A stretch of 64,000 nt of DNA, from contig JAEWMB010000033.1 of assembly GCA_023457255.1 (NCBI GenBank), forward strand, positions 1-64,000. Direction: 5' to 3'. This DNA comes from Bacillota bacterium (lineage in GTDB: Bacteria; Bacillota; Clostridia; Lachnospirales; Lachnospiraceae). Both the position numbers and the translations under genes were made by a program. Positions 54,176 to 62,607 of this stretch are shown piece by piece. The first letter of the stretch is position 1; each line of letters begins with the position of its first letter. The notes below the pieces were generated by a model. That model was not told the DNA's origin. It did no database searches and was given only the letters and a program-made list of their open reading frames with translations.

Positions 54176-54303
54176 CCACTTTGTATATGTGTTCTATAAT
54201 GTCATATGATATCATAGAAAGAAGTTAAAAGCAAGTTAATAGATGTTATGATGACTGCCTTAAAATGTCATGAGGCAGTCAAAAAGAAGCCAAGTGATAA
54301 AAT

Positions 54304-54345
54304 AAAACCTCTGAAACGTACTGCTTAAGCACATCTCAGAGGTTT
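54304..54345 (-). terminator. Terminator after rplL
   Basis: Stem AAACCTCTGA / TCAGAGGTTT with a T-rich end on the minus strand, 14 nt past the rplL stop. A second hairpin GACTGCCT/AGGCAGTC lies at 54251-54280. Confidence 0.8.
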
Positions 54346-54359
54346 GTAATTTGCTCAAA

Positions 54360-54722
54360 TTACTTAAGAGTAACTTTTGCACCTTCTGCTTCAAGTTTAG
54401 CCTTGATATCTTCAGCTTCTTCTTTGGAAGCAGCTTCTTTAAGAACCTTAGGAGCACCATCAACAACATCCTTAGCTTCTTTTAAGCCTAAACCGGTTAC
54501 TTCACGAACAACCTTGATAACCTTAACTTTATTTGCTCCAACGTCTGTTAACTCAACATCGAACTCTGTCTTCTCCTCAACTTCCGCTGCTGGGCCTGCT
54601 GCTGCTACAACAACACCTGCTGCTGCGCTTACACCGAATTCTTCTTCACAAGCTTTTACTAAATCATTTAACTCTAATACTGTCATGCTCTTAATAGCAT
54701 CGATAAACTCTTGAGTTGTCAT
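54360..54722 (-). CDS. rplL: Ribosomal protein L7/L12
   Basis: This 120-residue stalk protein has the N-terminal dimerisation helix region (IDAIKSMTVLELNDLVKACE), an Ala/Gly-rich hinge near residues 33-48, and the C-terminal domain KVKVIKVVREVTGLGLKEAK that binds translation factors. Length is typical. GGAGG precedes it. It follows rplJ by 119 nt and ends the ribosomal protein part; rpoB, normally next, lies about 5 kb further on. Confidence 0.98.
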   Translation of the reverse strand: MTTQEFIDAIKSMTVLELNDLVKACEEEFGVSAAAGVVVAAAGPAAEVEEKTEFDVELTDVGANKVKVIKVVREVTGLGLKEAKDVVDGAPKVLKEAASKEEAEDIKAKLEAEGAKVTLK

Positions 54723-54841
54723 TATTAAATACCTCCATATAATTATTGGTTTTTTACGTTCTATTAACTCTATATCACAAGGGACGTAAAGTTATTAACT
54801 ATTTTTATCTCCGATTCATGGAATGATAAAAATAGTATGCA

Positions 54842-55336
54842 CTAAGCAACTTCTCCATTCTTCTCTGCAATCTGCTTAAGCACACGAGCGAAGTTTGTAA
54901 TTGGAGACTGAAGACTTCCAAGTAACTTGGAAATAAGAACTTCTCTTGATGGGATAGTAGCAATCGTATGAATGCCCTTTGCATCGTAATAAGTTCCTTC
55001 TACTACACCAGCCTTTAATTCAAGCTTGTCTGCTGTCTTAGCAAACTCTGCTAAGATTCTAGCTGCGGATGTTGCATCCTCAGTACTAAAAGCTACTGCT
55101 GTAGGTCCTTCCAAATGTTTGTCTAACTGAGAGAAATCAGTACCCTCGAAAGCCATCTTAAGATATGTGTTCTTGTATACCTTGTATACAACACCAGCTT
55201 CTCTTAATTTCTTACGAAGTGCTGTATCCTGCTCTACAGTAAGTCCACGGTAATCTACGATAACCGCTGATTTAGCGTCTGCAGCATAAGCCTTGATTTC
55301 ATCAATGATTGGTTTCTTTAATTCAACCTTTGCCAT
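54842..55336 (-). CDS. rplJ: Ribosomal protein L10
   Basis: This 164-residue protein forms the base of the L7/L12 stalk. Family segments include KSAVIVDYRGLTVEQDTALR and KVYKNTYLKMAF, and the C-terminal helix that binds L7/L12 dimers. AAGGAGG lies upstream. Its mRNA begins with an L10-leader that ends in an attenuator, so excess L10(L12)4 complex is expected to reduce expression. Confidence 0.98.
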   Translation of the reverse strand: MAKVELKKPIIDEIKAYAADAKSAVIVDYRGLTVEQDTALRKKLREAGVVYKVYKNTYLKMAFEGTDFSQLDKHLEGPTAVAFSTEDATSAARILAEFAKTADKLELKAGVVEGTYYDAKGIHTIATIPSREVLISKLLGSLQSPITNFARVLKQIAEKNGEVA

Positions 55337-55380
55337 TCTAGTACACCTCCTTATAGATTCTGTATAGAAGACGGAATAAA

Positions 55381-55545
55381 AAAACTGCCTCCTGCGAAAA
55401 CAGGAGACAGATTATTAGTCTAGCATATTAGCTTGATTAATCTATTCCTCGGTAGGCGGTCTCACCTTACGCCATTACGGCACCTACTGTCTTCGGCAGT
55501 TTTGTGAGAATTAAGCTTCTCACGAGCTTTTTGAGTATAACATAA
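55381..55545 (-). ncRNA. L10 leader with attenuator
   Basis: The minus-strand region upstream of rplJ contains the characteristic GAAGACAGTAGGTGCCG...GCCTACCGAGG arrangement of L10 leaders, and ends with the stem CTGTCTCCTG/CAGGAGGCAG (55385-55410) followed by seven T. The L10-L12 complex binds the leader and controls attenuation in Firmicutes. Confidence 0.85.
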
Positions 55546-55631
55546 ATCTATTCGTGTGTCAATCATCAATTTTACTTCGTTCCATTTGTAATACTTGGGA
55601 GCTATCCCATCTTACAATAAGAACCGATAAA

Positions 55632-56324
55632 TTATGCTAACTTTCCTGTATTGAGCTTGATTCCAGGACCCATTGTAGAAGCGATTGTTACACTTCTTAG
55701 ATACTGACCCTTAGCTGCAGCAGGTTTAGCCTTGATAATTGCACCCATAAGCGCTTGGAAGTTGTCTGCGAGTTGTTCTTCGGTAAAGGAAGCTTTACCA
55801 ACTGGCACGTGGATAATATTTGTCTTATCCAATCTATATTCGATTTTACCGGCTTTGATATCATTAACAGCCTTAGCAACATCCATAGTAACTGTTCCTG
55901 CCTTAGGGTTTGGCATTAAGCCCTTAGGTCCAAGGACACGACCAAGACGGCCAACTACACCCATCATATCTGGTGTTGCAACTACAACGTCAAATTCAAA
56001 CCATCCGTCATTCTGGATTTTTGGAATTAACTCATCCCCGCCTACAAAGTCAGCGCCTGCTGCTAAAGCTTCATTTACTTTGTCGCCCTTCGCAAATACA
56101 AGAACTCTGACTGTCTTACCAGTTCCGTGTGGTAATACTACCGCACCACGAACTTGCTGGTCAGCGTGACGTCCGTCTACACCAAGTCTAATGTGTGCTT
56201 CGATCGTCTCATCGAATTTAGCTACTGCAGATTTTCTTACTAAACTGATTGCTTCCTCAACATCATATTGAACACTTCTGTCGATAAGCTTTACTGAATC
56301 AGTATATTTCTTTCCTCTTTTCAT
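55632..56324 (-). CDS. rplA: Ribosomal protein L1
   Basis: This 230-residue protein has VVLPHGTGKTVRVLVFAKGD and the signature MGVVGRLGRVLGPKGLMPNP near residues 120-140. Length is typical. GGAGG lies before the ATG. It follows rplK by 58 nt and is part of the rplK-rplA pair. Confidence 0.98.
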   Translation of the reverse strand: MKRGKKYTDSVKLIDRSVQYDVEEAISLVRKSAVAKFDETIEAHIRLGVDGRHADQQVRGAVVLPHGTGKTVRVLVFAKGDKVNEALAAGADFVGGDELIPKIQNDGWFEFDVVVATPDMMGVVGRLGRVLGPKGLMPNPKAGTVTMDVAKAVNDIKAGKIEYRLDKTNIIHVPVGKASFTEEQLADNFQALMGAIIKAKPAAAKGQYLRSVTIASTMGPGIKLNTGKLA

Positions 56325-56382
56325 GATTTACCTCCTAGTGGTATTATCGGGATTGCCCTCCCACATCTATATAAACATCGTG

Positions 56383-56811
56383 TTAGTCTTCAACTACTGT
56401 GATACCCATACTTCTTGCAGTACCAGAGATCATGCTGATCGCTGTTTCAATGTTTGCTGCATTTAAATCTGGCATCTTTAATTCTGCGATCTTCTGAACT
56501 TCAGACTTTTTGATTGTAGCAACCTTTGTCTTATTTGGAACTGCAGAACCGGACTTTAAATTACAAGCCTTCTTAAGCAATACTGCTGCTGGAGGAGTCT
56601 TTGTAATGAAGCTAAAGCTTCTGTCCTGATATACAGTGATAACAACAGGAATGATCATACCTTCCTGATTTGCGGTTCTAGCATTGAATTCCTTTGTGAA
56701 CTGCACAATGTTTACACCGTGCTGACCAAGTGCAGGACCAACAGGTGGTGCTGGTGTTGCCTTTGCAGCAGGAATCTGTAATTTAATATAACCTGTAACT
56801 TTCTTTGCCAT
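56383..56811 (-). CDS. rplK: Ribosomal protein L11
   Basis: This 142-residue protein has the N-terminal IKLQIPAAKATPAPPVGPAL, the site for the L10-L12 stalk base and GTPase-related factors, and the C-terminal RNA-binding signature GTARSMGI. GGAGG precedes the ATG. It follows nusG by 130 nt. Confidence 0.98.
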   Translation of the reverse strand: MAKKVTGYIKLQIPAAKATPAPPVGPALGQHGVNIVQFTKEFNARTANQEGMIIPVVITVYQDRSFSFITKTPPAAVLLKKACNLKSGSAVPNKTKVATIKKSEVQKIAELKMPDLNAANIETAISMISGTARSMGITVVED

Positions 56812-56941
56812 GATAGCATACCTCCTAAAATTGTGGTTTTACCGGGAGTAATAGACTTATGTTCAGGATTTCCTGCTTTGCTACTTACCCTCCCACTGTC
56901 CGCACCATATGCGAACTTTGTTAACATTACCTTAAAGTTTT

Positions 56942-57460
56942 TTACTTTTCAACCTTTACATCCGTAAAACTGATCTCAACAGGTGTCTCTCGACCAAACA
57001 TGTCAATGTTAATGGTAACGATTTGTTTATGCTCGTTAATCGCTTTAATCACACCCTGTGTATTTTCCCATACACCGGATACTACTGTTACGGTATCGCC
57101 TACCGCAAAATCAATTACCATTTCATCTTTCTTAATTCCCATGCTCTTCATTTCGAACTCAGTGAGTGGTACCGGTTTTGACCCCGGACCTACAAATCCA
57201 GTTACTCCTCTGGTATTGCGGACAACATACCATGTGTCATCATTCATAATCATGTTTAATAACACATAACCAGGGAACATTTTTTTCTGAACCTTTTTCT
57301 TAACACCGTTCTTCACTTCGATAACATCCTGCAAGGGAACCGAAACTTCCAGTATCTGATCTTGAAGCTTTCTGTTTTCGATTGTTTTCTCAATGTTGGC
57401 TTTTACCTTATTCTCGTACCCCGAATAGGTATGAACTACGTACCAATTAGCATCTGACAT
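56942..57460 (-). CDS. nusG: Transcription antitermination factor NusG
   Basis: This 172-residue protein has the NGN domain (NWYVVHTYSGYENKVKANIE ... MFPGYVLLNM) and a C-terminal KOW domain (FAVGDTVTVVSGVWENTQGV). It binds RNA polymerase and couples it to Rho or the ribosome. It follows secE directly in the usual secE-nusG order. Confidence 0.97.
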   Translation of the reverse strand: MSDANWYVVHTYSGYENKVKANIEKTIENRKLQDQILEVSVPLQDVIEVKNGVKKKVQKKMFPGYVLLNMIMNDDTWYVVRNTRGVTGFVGPGSKPVPLTEFEMKSMGIKKDEMVIDFAVGDTVTVVSGVWENTQGVIKAINEHKQIVTINIDMFGRETPVEISFTDVKVEK

Positions 57461-57479
57461 ATCATCACCCTTATCCTAG

Positions 57480-57686
57480 TTAAAGTATTATACTGATACC
57501 AAATTTGATAATTTGGTCAACAGCCGCAATAACTATTGCTAAAATAGTGGATATGACAACAACAGCTACGGTTTGTTTCGCAAGTGATTCTTTGTCCGGC
57601 CAAATGATCTTCTTAAATTCTGACTTAAGACCCTTGAACCAGCTCTTTTTTGGAGCCTTTTCTAAAGTATTTGCAGTATCTCCCAT
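57480..57686 (-). CDS. secE: Preprotein translocase subunit SecE
   Basis: This 68-residue protein has the SecE amphipathic segment (KGLKSEFKKIIWPDKESL) and one C-terminal membrane helix (VVVISTILAIVIAAVDQIIK). It stabilises SecY in the translocon. ATG 57686 is preferred to the TTG at 57710, with GGAAGG/GAAAG upstream. It lies just before nusG, as usual. Confidence 0.95.
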   Translation of the reverse strand: MGDTANTLEKAPKKSWFKGLKSEFKKIIWPDKESLAKQTVAVVVISTILAIVIAAVDQIIKFGISIIL

Positions 57687-57763
57687 AACTTCACTTTCCT
57701 TCCTTGTCAAAGGTTTGTCGTCTCATCGGATGAATAAAGCCATACATCCATCATTAGACATTA

Positions 57764-57913
57764 TTACTTAGTTTCTTTGTGTAATGTGTGTGATTTGCAG
57801 AATTTACAAAACTTCTTGGTTTCCATTCTGTCAGGATGATTTTTCTTTTCCTTTGTAGTGTTGTAATTACGCTGTTTACATTCTGTACATGCCAATGTAA
57901 TTTTTACTCGCAC
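57764..57913 (-). CDS. rpmG: Ribosomal protein L33 (zinc-binding form)
   Basis: This 49-residue protein starts with GTG 57913, with GGAGG about 7 nt upstream. It reads MRVKITLACTECKQRNY at the start, then KFCKFCKSHTLHKETK; the two CxxC pairs are the zinc-binding form of L33. It is in the normal place, before secE. Confidence 0.93.
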   Translation of the reverse strand: MRVKITLACTECKQRNYNTTKEKKNHPDRMETKKFCKFCKSHTLHKETK

Positions 57914-58324
57914 AACTTCCACCTCCGTTAATTTTCTGTGGTGAATAAAGCATCTTTGGATTTTGAATATGCCGATTCAAAAAACCTGCCCTATTCTTGC
58001 GTTAACATGTAACCGTCCCGGCAAAAAAGCCAGAACCGATACAGGTCTTCACTGTTTTTAGGCATAAAAAAAAGACCTCTTCCATAGCCAGTTTACTATA
58101 TCATAATCTGAACTTCTCGTCAATAATCTTTTTTAGATTTTATAATATTGTCTTTGCTTTCCCAACAAAAAATCATTATTTCATATCTATTCTTACCATA
58201 TTTTATAATTTATATCTTTATCATAACCTGATTTTACACTTCAGTCAAGTAAATAAGTCTTTTTCACTATGACAGAAGCTAAAATATTTCTGTCATAGTG
58301 AAGTATCATTCTCTCTTTTCCGGG
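57914..58324 (-). promoter_or_regulatory. Promoters of the rpmG-secE-nusG unit
   Basis: Two strong minus-strand promoters are seen: TTGACG, 17 bp, TATAGT (58095-58123), and TTGACT, 17 bp, TATGAT (58220-58248). The leader contains a stem AGGTCTT/AAGACCT near 58028-58076. A perfect 15-bp inverted repeat (58263-58277 and 58288-58302) lies between the AraC-type gene and these promoters. Confidence 0.65.
58263..58302. repeat. Perfect 15-bp inverted repeat
   Basis: TTCACTATGACAGAA and TTCTGTCATAGTGAA are separated by 10 bp. It lies 23 nt past the stop of the AraC-type gene on the minus strand. No T-run follows in either direction, so it is not a classical terminator. It may be a stable 3' hairpin or an operator. 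Confidence 0.6.
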
Positions 58325-59878
58325 TTATCGCTTCCCTTTATTTTCAACAAACTGCTTTGGGGTTACCCCAACTGTTTTTTTAAATACCCGGGAAAAATAG
58401 TTGGGATCTTTATACCCTACCATATAACATATTTCTTGAATATTTTTGTCCGAATAAATCAGCCACTCCTGCGCCTTTTTGATTCGGATATTCGTTAGGT
58501 AATCTACGTAGGTAACTCCCATCTTTTCTTTAAAGATACGGCTAAAATACTGAGGACTTATATTTAGAATTCCGGCTACCTCTTCTAATGTAATATCCTC
58601 ATCGTAATGGGTATCGACATAGCGCAGAACCTTTCGAATTGCCGCAAAGGAATTTTCATTTTGATTATCCCTTACTGATTTTATTACATAATTTACGCTT
58701 CGAAAAGCCCAGGCATTAATTTCTCCCTCTGACAGTGAATCCAACTCCCTCAACAGCTCCATATAATTTGTATATTCAGACTCACCTCCACCATCCCTTC
58801 TCGCCTTATTCGATGCCATGACAATCAATTCGAGCAACTTATTTTTTTTATCTAATGTACTATAGGTAGAGAGCAAATCAAGCAGCGTAACTAAATTATT
58901 AAGGGCCTCTTTGTTCCCGTCCCGAATATTTAATAAGAACTTCTCCTCCATTTCCGTATAGAATTGTTTCTTCTCTTTCCGTTCCTCTGCCACATCTTGA
59001 ACATGGGAGATACTTCCCATACGGTCATATCTTAAGCTTCGAAGTGCTTCTTCATACGAAATTACAAGCTTATCAATCGATTTTAAACTTCCAATCCCAA
59101 CCTTAGCTTCAATTTGAAACATGTCACGAAAGACTTTACGTATGTACTCTCCATAGCGGATCTGTTCTACTTTCGTGGTATTACATTCAAGCCCGTATTT
59201 TTCCATAACAAAGATTACAATGCTTCGAGACATTTCCCTTCCAACAATACAGCGATAACCTGAAGTTACATTTTTCTTAATCAGCTTACTAAACCGCTCA
59301 TATGATATTCTTTCTTTATAATTACCTTTTTCCAGCGAGACATAGATAACATATCCGCTGCCGCTTAAATTAAGCATATACTGATAGTTTTTCCATTCCC
59401 ATTGAAAGTCTTCATTGTAAAGAACCGAATATACAAAGCTAAGTTCGATTAATTCCATAGCCTGTGCAGCTAAAATTTCACGGTCTGCCACTAACTGATA
59501 TCTTCTTCTTTTACAAGTCTCACAAATCCCCTCAATCGCTTGGCGAAGCTTCTCTTTGGTAATTGGTTTGATAAGATAGGAATGAGCTCTGACTTCTATT
59601 GCTTTTTTCAGACTCGTAACTGACTCGTCCTCACCATATACTATAATACCAACTTCATTATCCAGTTTACGTATCTCAGAAGCTACAACAAATCCATCCA
59701 TACTTTTTAGTTCTTTGGATATCAGAATGATGTCCGGGTGGTGTTCTGAAAAAACATGGCAAGCACTCTGGCAATCACTAGCCATACCAATGACTTCGAT
59801 CCCTTTTATCAACTCCTGAACAACTCCAGTGATGCTTTTCATCTGATTTAAACTAATATCGACTAATAGTACTTTCAT
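58325..59878 (-). CDS. AraC-type response regulator with a degenerate receiver
   Basis: This 517-residue YesN-like protein has a receiver (1-120), a central domain (~150-400) and two AraC helix-turn-helices at the C terminus (ITLEEVAGILNISPQYFSRIF and IQEICYMVGYKDPNYFSRVF). In the receiver the expected phospho-acceptor Asp is Ser54 (ILISKELKSMDG; codon TCC), and only one acidic residue (D7) is at the metal site, while the Lys is kept (YLIKP). It should not be phosphorylated normally. ATG 59878 is chosen from GGAGG 6 nt upstream. No kinase is nearby. It is divergent from the subtilase. Confidence 0.88.
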   Translation of the reverse strand: MKVLLVDISLNQMKSITGVVQELIKGIEVIGMASDCQSACHVFSEHHPDIILISKELKSMDGFVVASEIRKLDNEVGIIVYGEDESVTSLKKAIEVRAHSYLIKPITKEKLRQAIEGICETCKRRRYQLVADREILAAQAMELIELSFVYSVLYNEDFQWEWKNYQYMLNLSGSGYVIYVSLEKGNYKERISYERFSKLIKKNVTSGYRCIVGREMSRSIVIFVMEKYGLECNTTKVEQIRYGEYIRKVFRDMFQIEAKVGIGSLKSIDKLVISYEEALRSLRYDRMGSISHVQDVAEERKEKKQFYTEMEEKFLLNIRDGNKEALNNLVTLLDLLSTYSTLDKKNKLLELIVMASNKARRDGGGESEYTNYMELLRELDSLSEGEINAWAFRSVNYVIKSVRDNQNENSFAAIRKVLRYVDTHYDEDITLEEVAGILNISPQYFSRIFKEKMGVTYVDYLTNIRIKKAQEWLIYSDKNIQEICYMVGYKDPNYFSRVFKKTVGVTPKQFVENKGKR

Positions 59879-60088
59879 CGTTTTCCTCCTCACTTAGTAA
59901 TATAGATTTCTAATATTTTTATTTTATACTAATTTTGATTATAAATCTTCTAAAAAATCGAGCAGAAAACCTGGATTGATATTTTTTTGCGAAGATATTC
60001 CAGAACAGTTTTTAATGAAAGATTAGCATTACATCATTTTGACATATAACTGCCACTAAAAAACCATAAATTTTGTCTAAAAATAAGA

Positions 60089-60116
60089 TTGTAAATACAA
60101 ATAAATATGATATTAT
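60089..60116 (+). promoter_or_regulatory. Candidate subtilase promoter
   Basis: TTGTAA, 16 bp, TATTAT on the plus strand, about 95 nt before the start. Confidence 0.45.
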
Positions 60117-60212
60117 TGAGTTGCTTTTGAAAGAGTATTTATTTCCAGCATATATTATAGATACACGTAACTAATCCAATTACATTCCATACATTCAAAG
60201 AGGGAGCTTTCT

Positions 60213-62438
60213 ATGGCACATACTTGCAAAATCAAAAACTTTATACTAATTTCGCTGCTTCTTTGTTTTTGTTACATAGGAAATAAGGCCGGCCAAAAGG
60301 CTGATTGGTCTGATACAAACAAAGAAAAGAAAGATGTTATCTCTCTAGAAGGCGCAGATTCATCTTCCACCGAACTTGTTCTTCTTTGGGACAGCAAGGC
60401 CTCTAAGACAGAAAAGCAGAAGATTTTATCCATATATGATACATCACTCCATATCCTTGAAGAATTTGATAACTACATGCTTTGTGCAACAAACGCCTTG
60501 GATACAGATTCTCTTATCCATACACTCCGAGGCCATAAGGAAATAAATGCTGTCGATTATAATGGGGAGGTTGCAATACTTGCCACCGATGACCCGTACT
60601 ATTCTTCTCAATGGCCTATTGAGAACAACGGCAGTTACTTACAACACAATCTAAACAGCCAAGTAATTCAGTCCAGTACAAACGACGTCGATTTAGAGCT
60701 TTCCGAAACTTGGGCTTATTATAATAAAGAAAATCACAAAACCCGTCAGGTAATCGTCGCTATTGTAGATACCGGCATTGACTATGAGCATCCGGATTTA
60801 AAGAATCAAATGTGGATCAATCCAAATGAAATACCAGGAGATGGAATCGATAACGATAACAATGGGTACGTGGACGATATCTACGGATGGGATTACTACA
60901 ATAATGACAATACAATCTGTCATTATGATACTAAAACAATGGCCGCTAGTAAAGAGGATAATGATGACCATGGCACACATTGTGCAGGAATAATCGCAGC
61001 ATCCGCAAACAATCAAATCGGTATCGCAGGGGTAGCCTCTAATATTGATGTTAAAATTATGGCTCTAAAAATTCACGGCGGAGCCGGTGGTAAGGGCACT
61101 ATCGGGAATGCAATCAAAGCGATTAAATATGCTACCATGATGGGGGCCGATGTATGTAACTTAAGCTGGGGTTCCACCACTTATAATCAGGCCCTTGAAC
61201 AAACAATCAAGGAATCCTCTATGCTGTTTATTGCGGCTGCCGGTAATAGTGGTGCAAATAATGATGAGATACCAATGTATCCGGCCAGCTTTCCTTTAGA
61301 TAATATTATCTCCGTTACATTCATTAATCCAAATGGGGCTTTAACCGTAAAATCAAATTATGGAGCTGCTTCCGTAGATATTGCAGCCCCTGGGGTAGAC
61401 ATTCTAAGTACTGTTGTCGGCGGATACCGCGCTTCTTCTGGTTCCTCCATGGCTGCTCCTCATGTTTCAGGGATTGCTGCCATCTTATATTCCAGTGCTT
61501 CACAGCTGTATCCGGCAAATGTCAAAGAGGTATTATTGATGAACTACAAACCTTTGACAAATTTAAGTTCATTTACCTACTACCCGGGAATACCAAATGC
61601 CTTTGCATGTGTAGAGTCCATGGATTTACTGAAAATCGATACTAAAAAACCATCTATTTCAGTTAAAACAGAGTTCGAAAAAGGAAATCTCATTGCTTTA
61701 CTGAAAACGGAGGATAAAGGTAATTCAGGAATCCGCATCGTCTCCTATCAACCGGGCAAAAAGACACTAAGCGAATTTAAACATGGTACGATTGGTACCT
61801 CTATTGAAAAAGGCAGGTTAGAGGTTGCCAAGTCTGGCTGGTATACATTCTATGTTAGTGACTACGCCGGCAATGAGGTTGTTTTACCCTATGAGATCCT
61901 AGACGATAATCAGGCTCCTACGATTACTGCAAACTATAGCACTTCATTAAGCAACAATACAATCACTATTTCAACTACTATTAAAGACTCAAAAAGCGGC
62001 ATTAAATCCGTGAAGTATCTATCCGGCAGAAAGACCGTGAAGGACTTTCTTAGCGGTAAAGAAGGAATCCCTCTTACTCTTAGTAAGCATAACGCATCGA
62101 TACAAGTGACCGTGCCCGGTCCGTATACGATATATGCTTCCGATTACCGGGGAAACAAGACCATCTACGTGATTGAATGTGAATTAATTCCTATCACTGA
62201 CATTAACTTATCCGAAGAAACAAAAACCCTATCGATAGGCTCTGTCAGCCGCCTGGATGCAGATGTTGCACCTCGTATTAACACAGACCGACTTTATTAT
62301 TATTCTTCTAATCCAACTGTTGCAAGTGTAAGCCAATGGGGGCTAATACATGCAAAGTCAAAAGGGCACGCTACGATATATGTACAATCATCAAGTGGGT
62401 TGACAAGCAAGTGCAGAGTTATTGTTTCAAAAGAATAA
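60213..62438 (+). CDS. Secreted subtilisin-like serine protease with C-terminal Ig-like domain
   Basis: This 741-residue S8 protease starts with a signal peptide (KNFILISLLLCFCYIG). An inhibitory prodomain-like region covers ~45-130. The catalytic domain (about 140-440) has D186 in VAIVDTGIDYEHPDL, H253 in DDHGTHCAG and S412 in GSSMAAPHVSG, with the oxyanion Asn in AAGNSG. Two related repeats follow (VSYQPGKKTLSEFKHG; VKYLSGRKTVKDFLSG), and a Big_2-type Ig domain ends it. GGGAG lies 6 nt before the ATG. It is probably an extracellular enzyme for protein degradation; control by the divergent regulator is only inferred. Confidence 0.93.
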   Translation: MAHTCKIKNFILISLLLCFCYIGNKAGQKADWSDTNKEKKDVISLEGADSSSTELVLLWDSKASKTEKQKILSIYDTSLHILEEFDNYMLCATNALDTDSLIHTLRGHKEINAVDYNGEVAILATDDPYYSSQWPIENNGSYLQHNLNSQVIQSSTNDVDLELSETWAYYNKENHKTRQVIVAIVDTGIDYEHPDLKNQMWINPNEIPGDGIDNDNNGYVDDIYGWDYYNNDNTICHYDTKTMAASKEDNDDHGTHCAGIIAASANNQIGIAGVASNIDVKIMALKIHGGAGGKGTIGNAIKAIKYATMMGADVCNLSWGSTTYNQALEQTIKESSMLFIAAAGNSGANNDEIPMYPASFPLDNIISVTFINPNGALTVKSNYGAASVDIAAPGVDILSTVVGGYRASSGSSMAAPHVSGIAAILYSSASQLYPANVKEVLLMNYKPLTNLSSFTYYPGIPNAFACVESMDLLKIDTKKPSISVKTEFEKGNLIALLKTEDKGNSGIRIVSYQPGKKTLSEFKHGTIGTSIEKGRLEVAKSGWYTFYVSDYAGNEVVLPYEILDDNQAPTITANYSTSLSNNTITISTTIKDSKSGIKSVKYLSGRKTVKDFLSGKEGIPLTLSKHNASIQVTVPGPYTIYASDYRGNKTIYVIECELIPITDINLSEETKTLSIGSVSRLDADVAPRINTDRLYYYSSNPTVASVSQWGLIHAKSKGHATIYVQSSSGLTSKCRVIVSKE

Positions 62439-62478
62439 GAACAATCCCTTCTGTCTTTGCATACTTTTAACCTATAAA

Positions 62479-62524
62479 GAGGGTTATTGCAAAACAAGAA
62501 TTTCCAGTCTGCAACAACCCTCTC
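62479..62524. terminator. Terminator between subtilase and pepF genes
   Basis: Stem AGAGGGTT-TTGCA / TGCAA-AACCCTCT. The T-run past it is imperfect (CTATTTATAATTTT), so efficiency is uncertain. Confidence 0.6.
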
Positions 62525-62607
62525 TATTTATAATTTTCCGTATAGTTATAATTTATAGCTTCTTAAAATTTATCCGAACACGAAACATCATGAATAGATT
62601 TTCTTAA

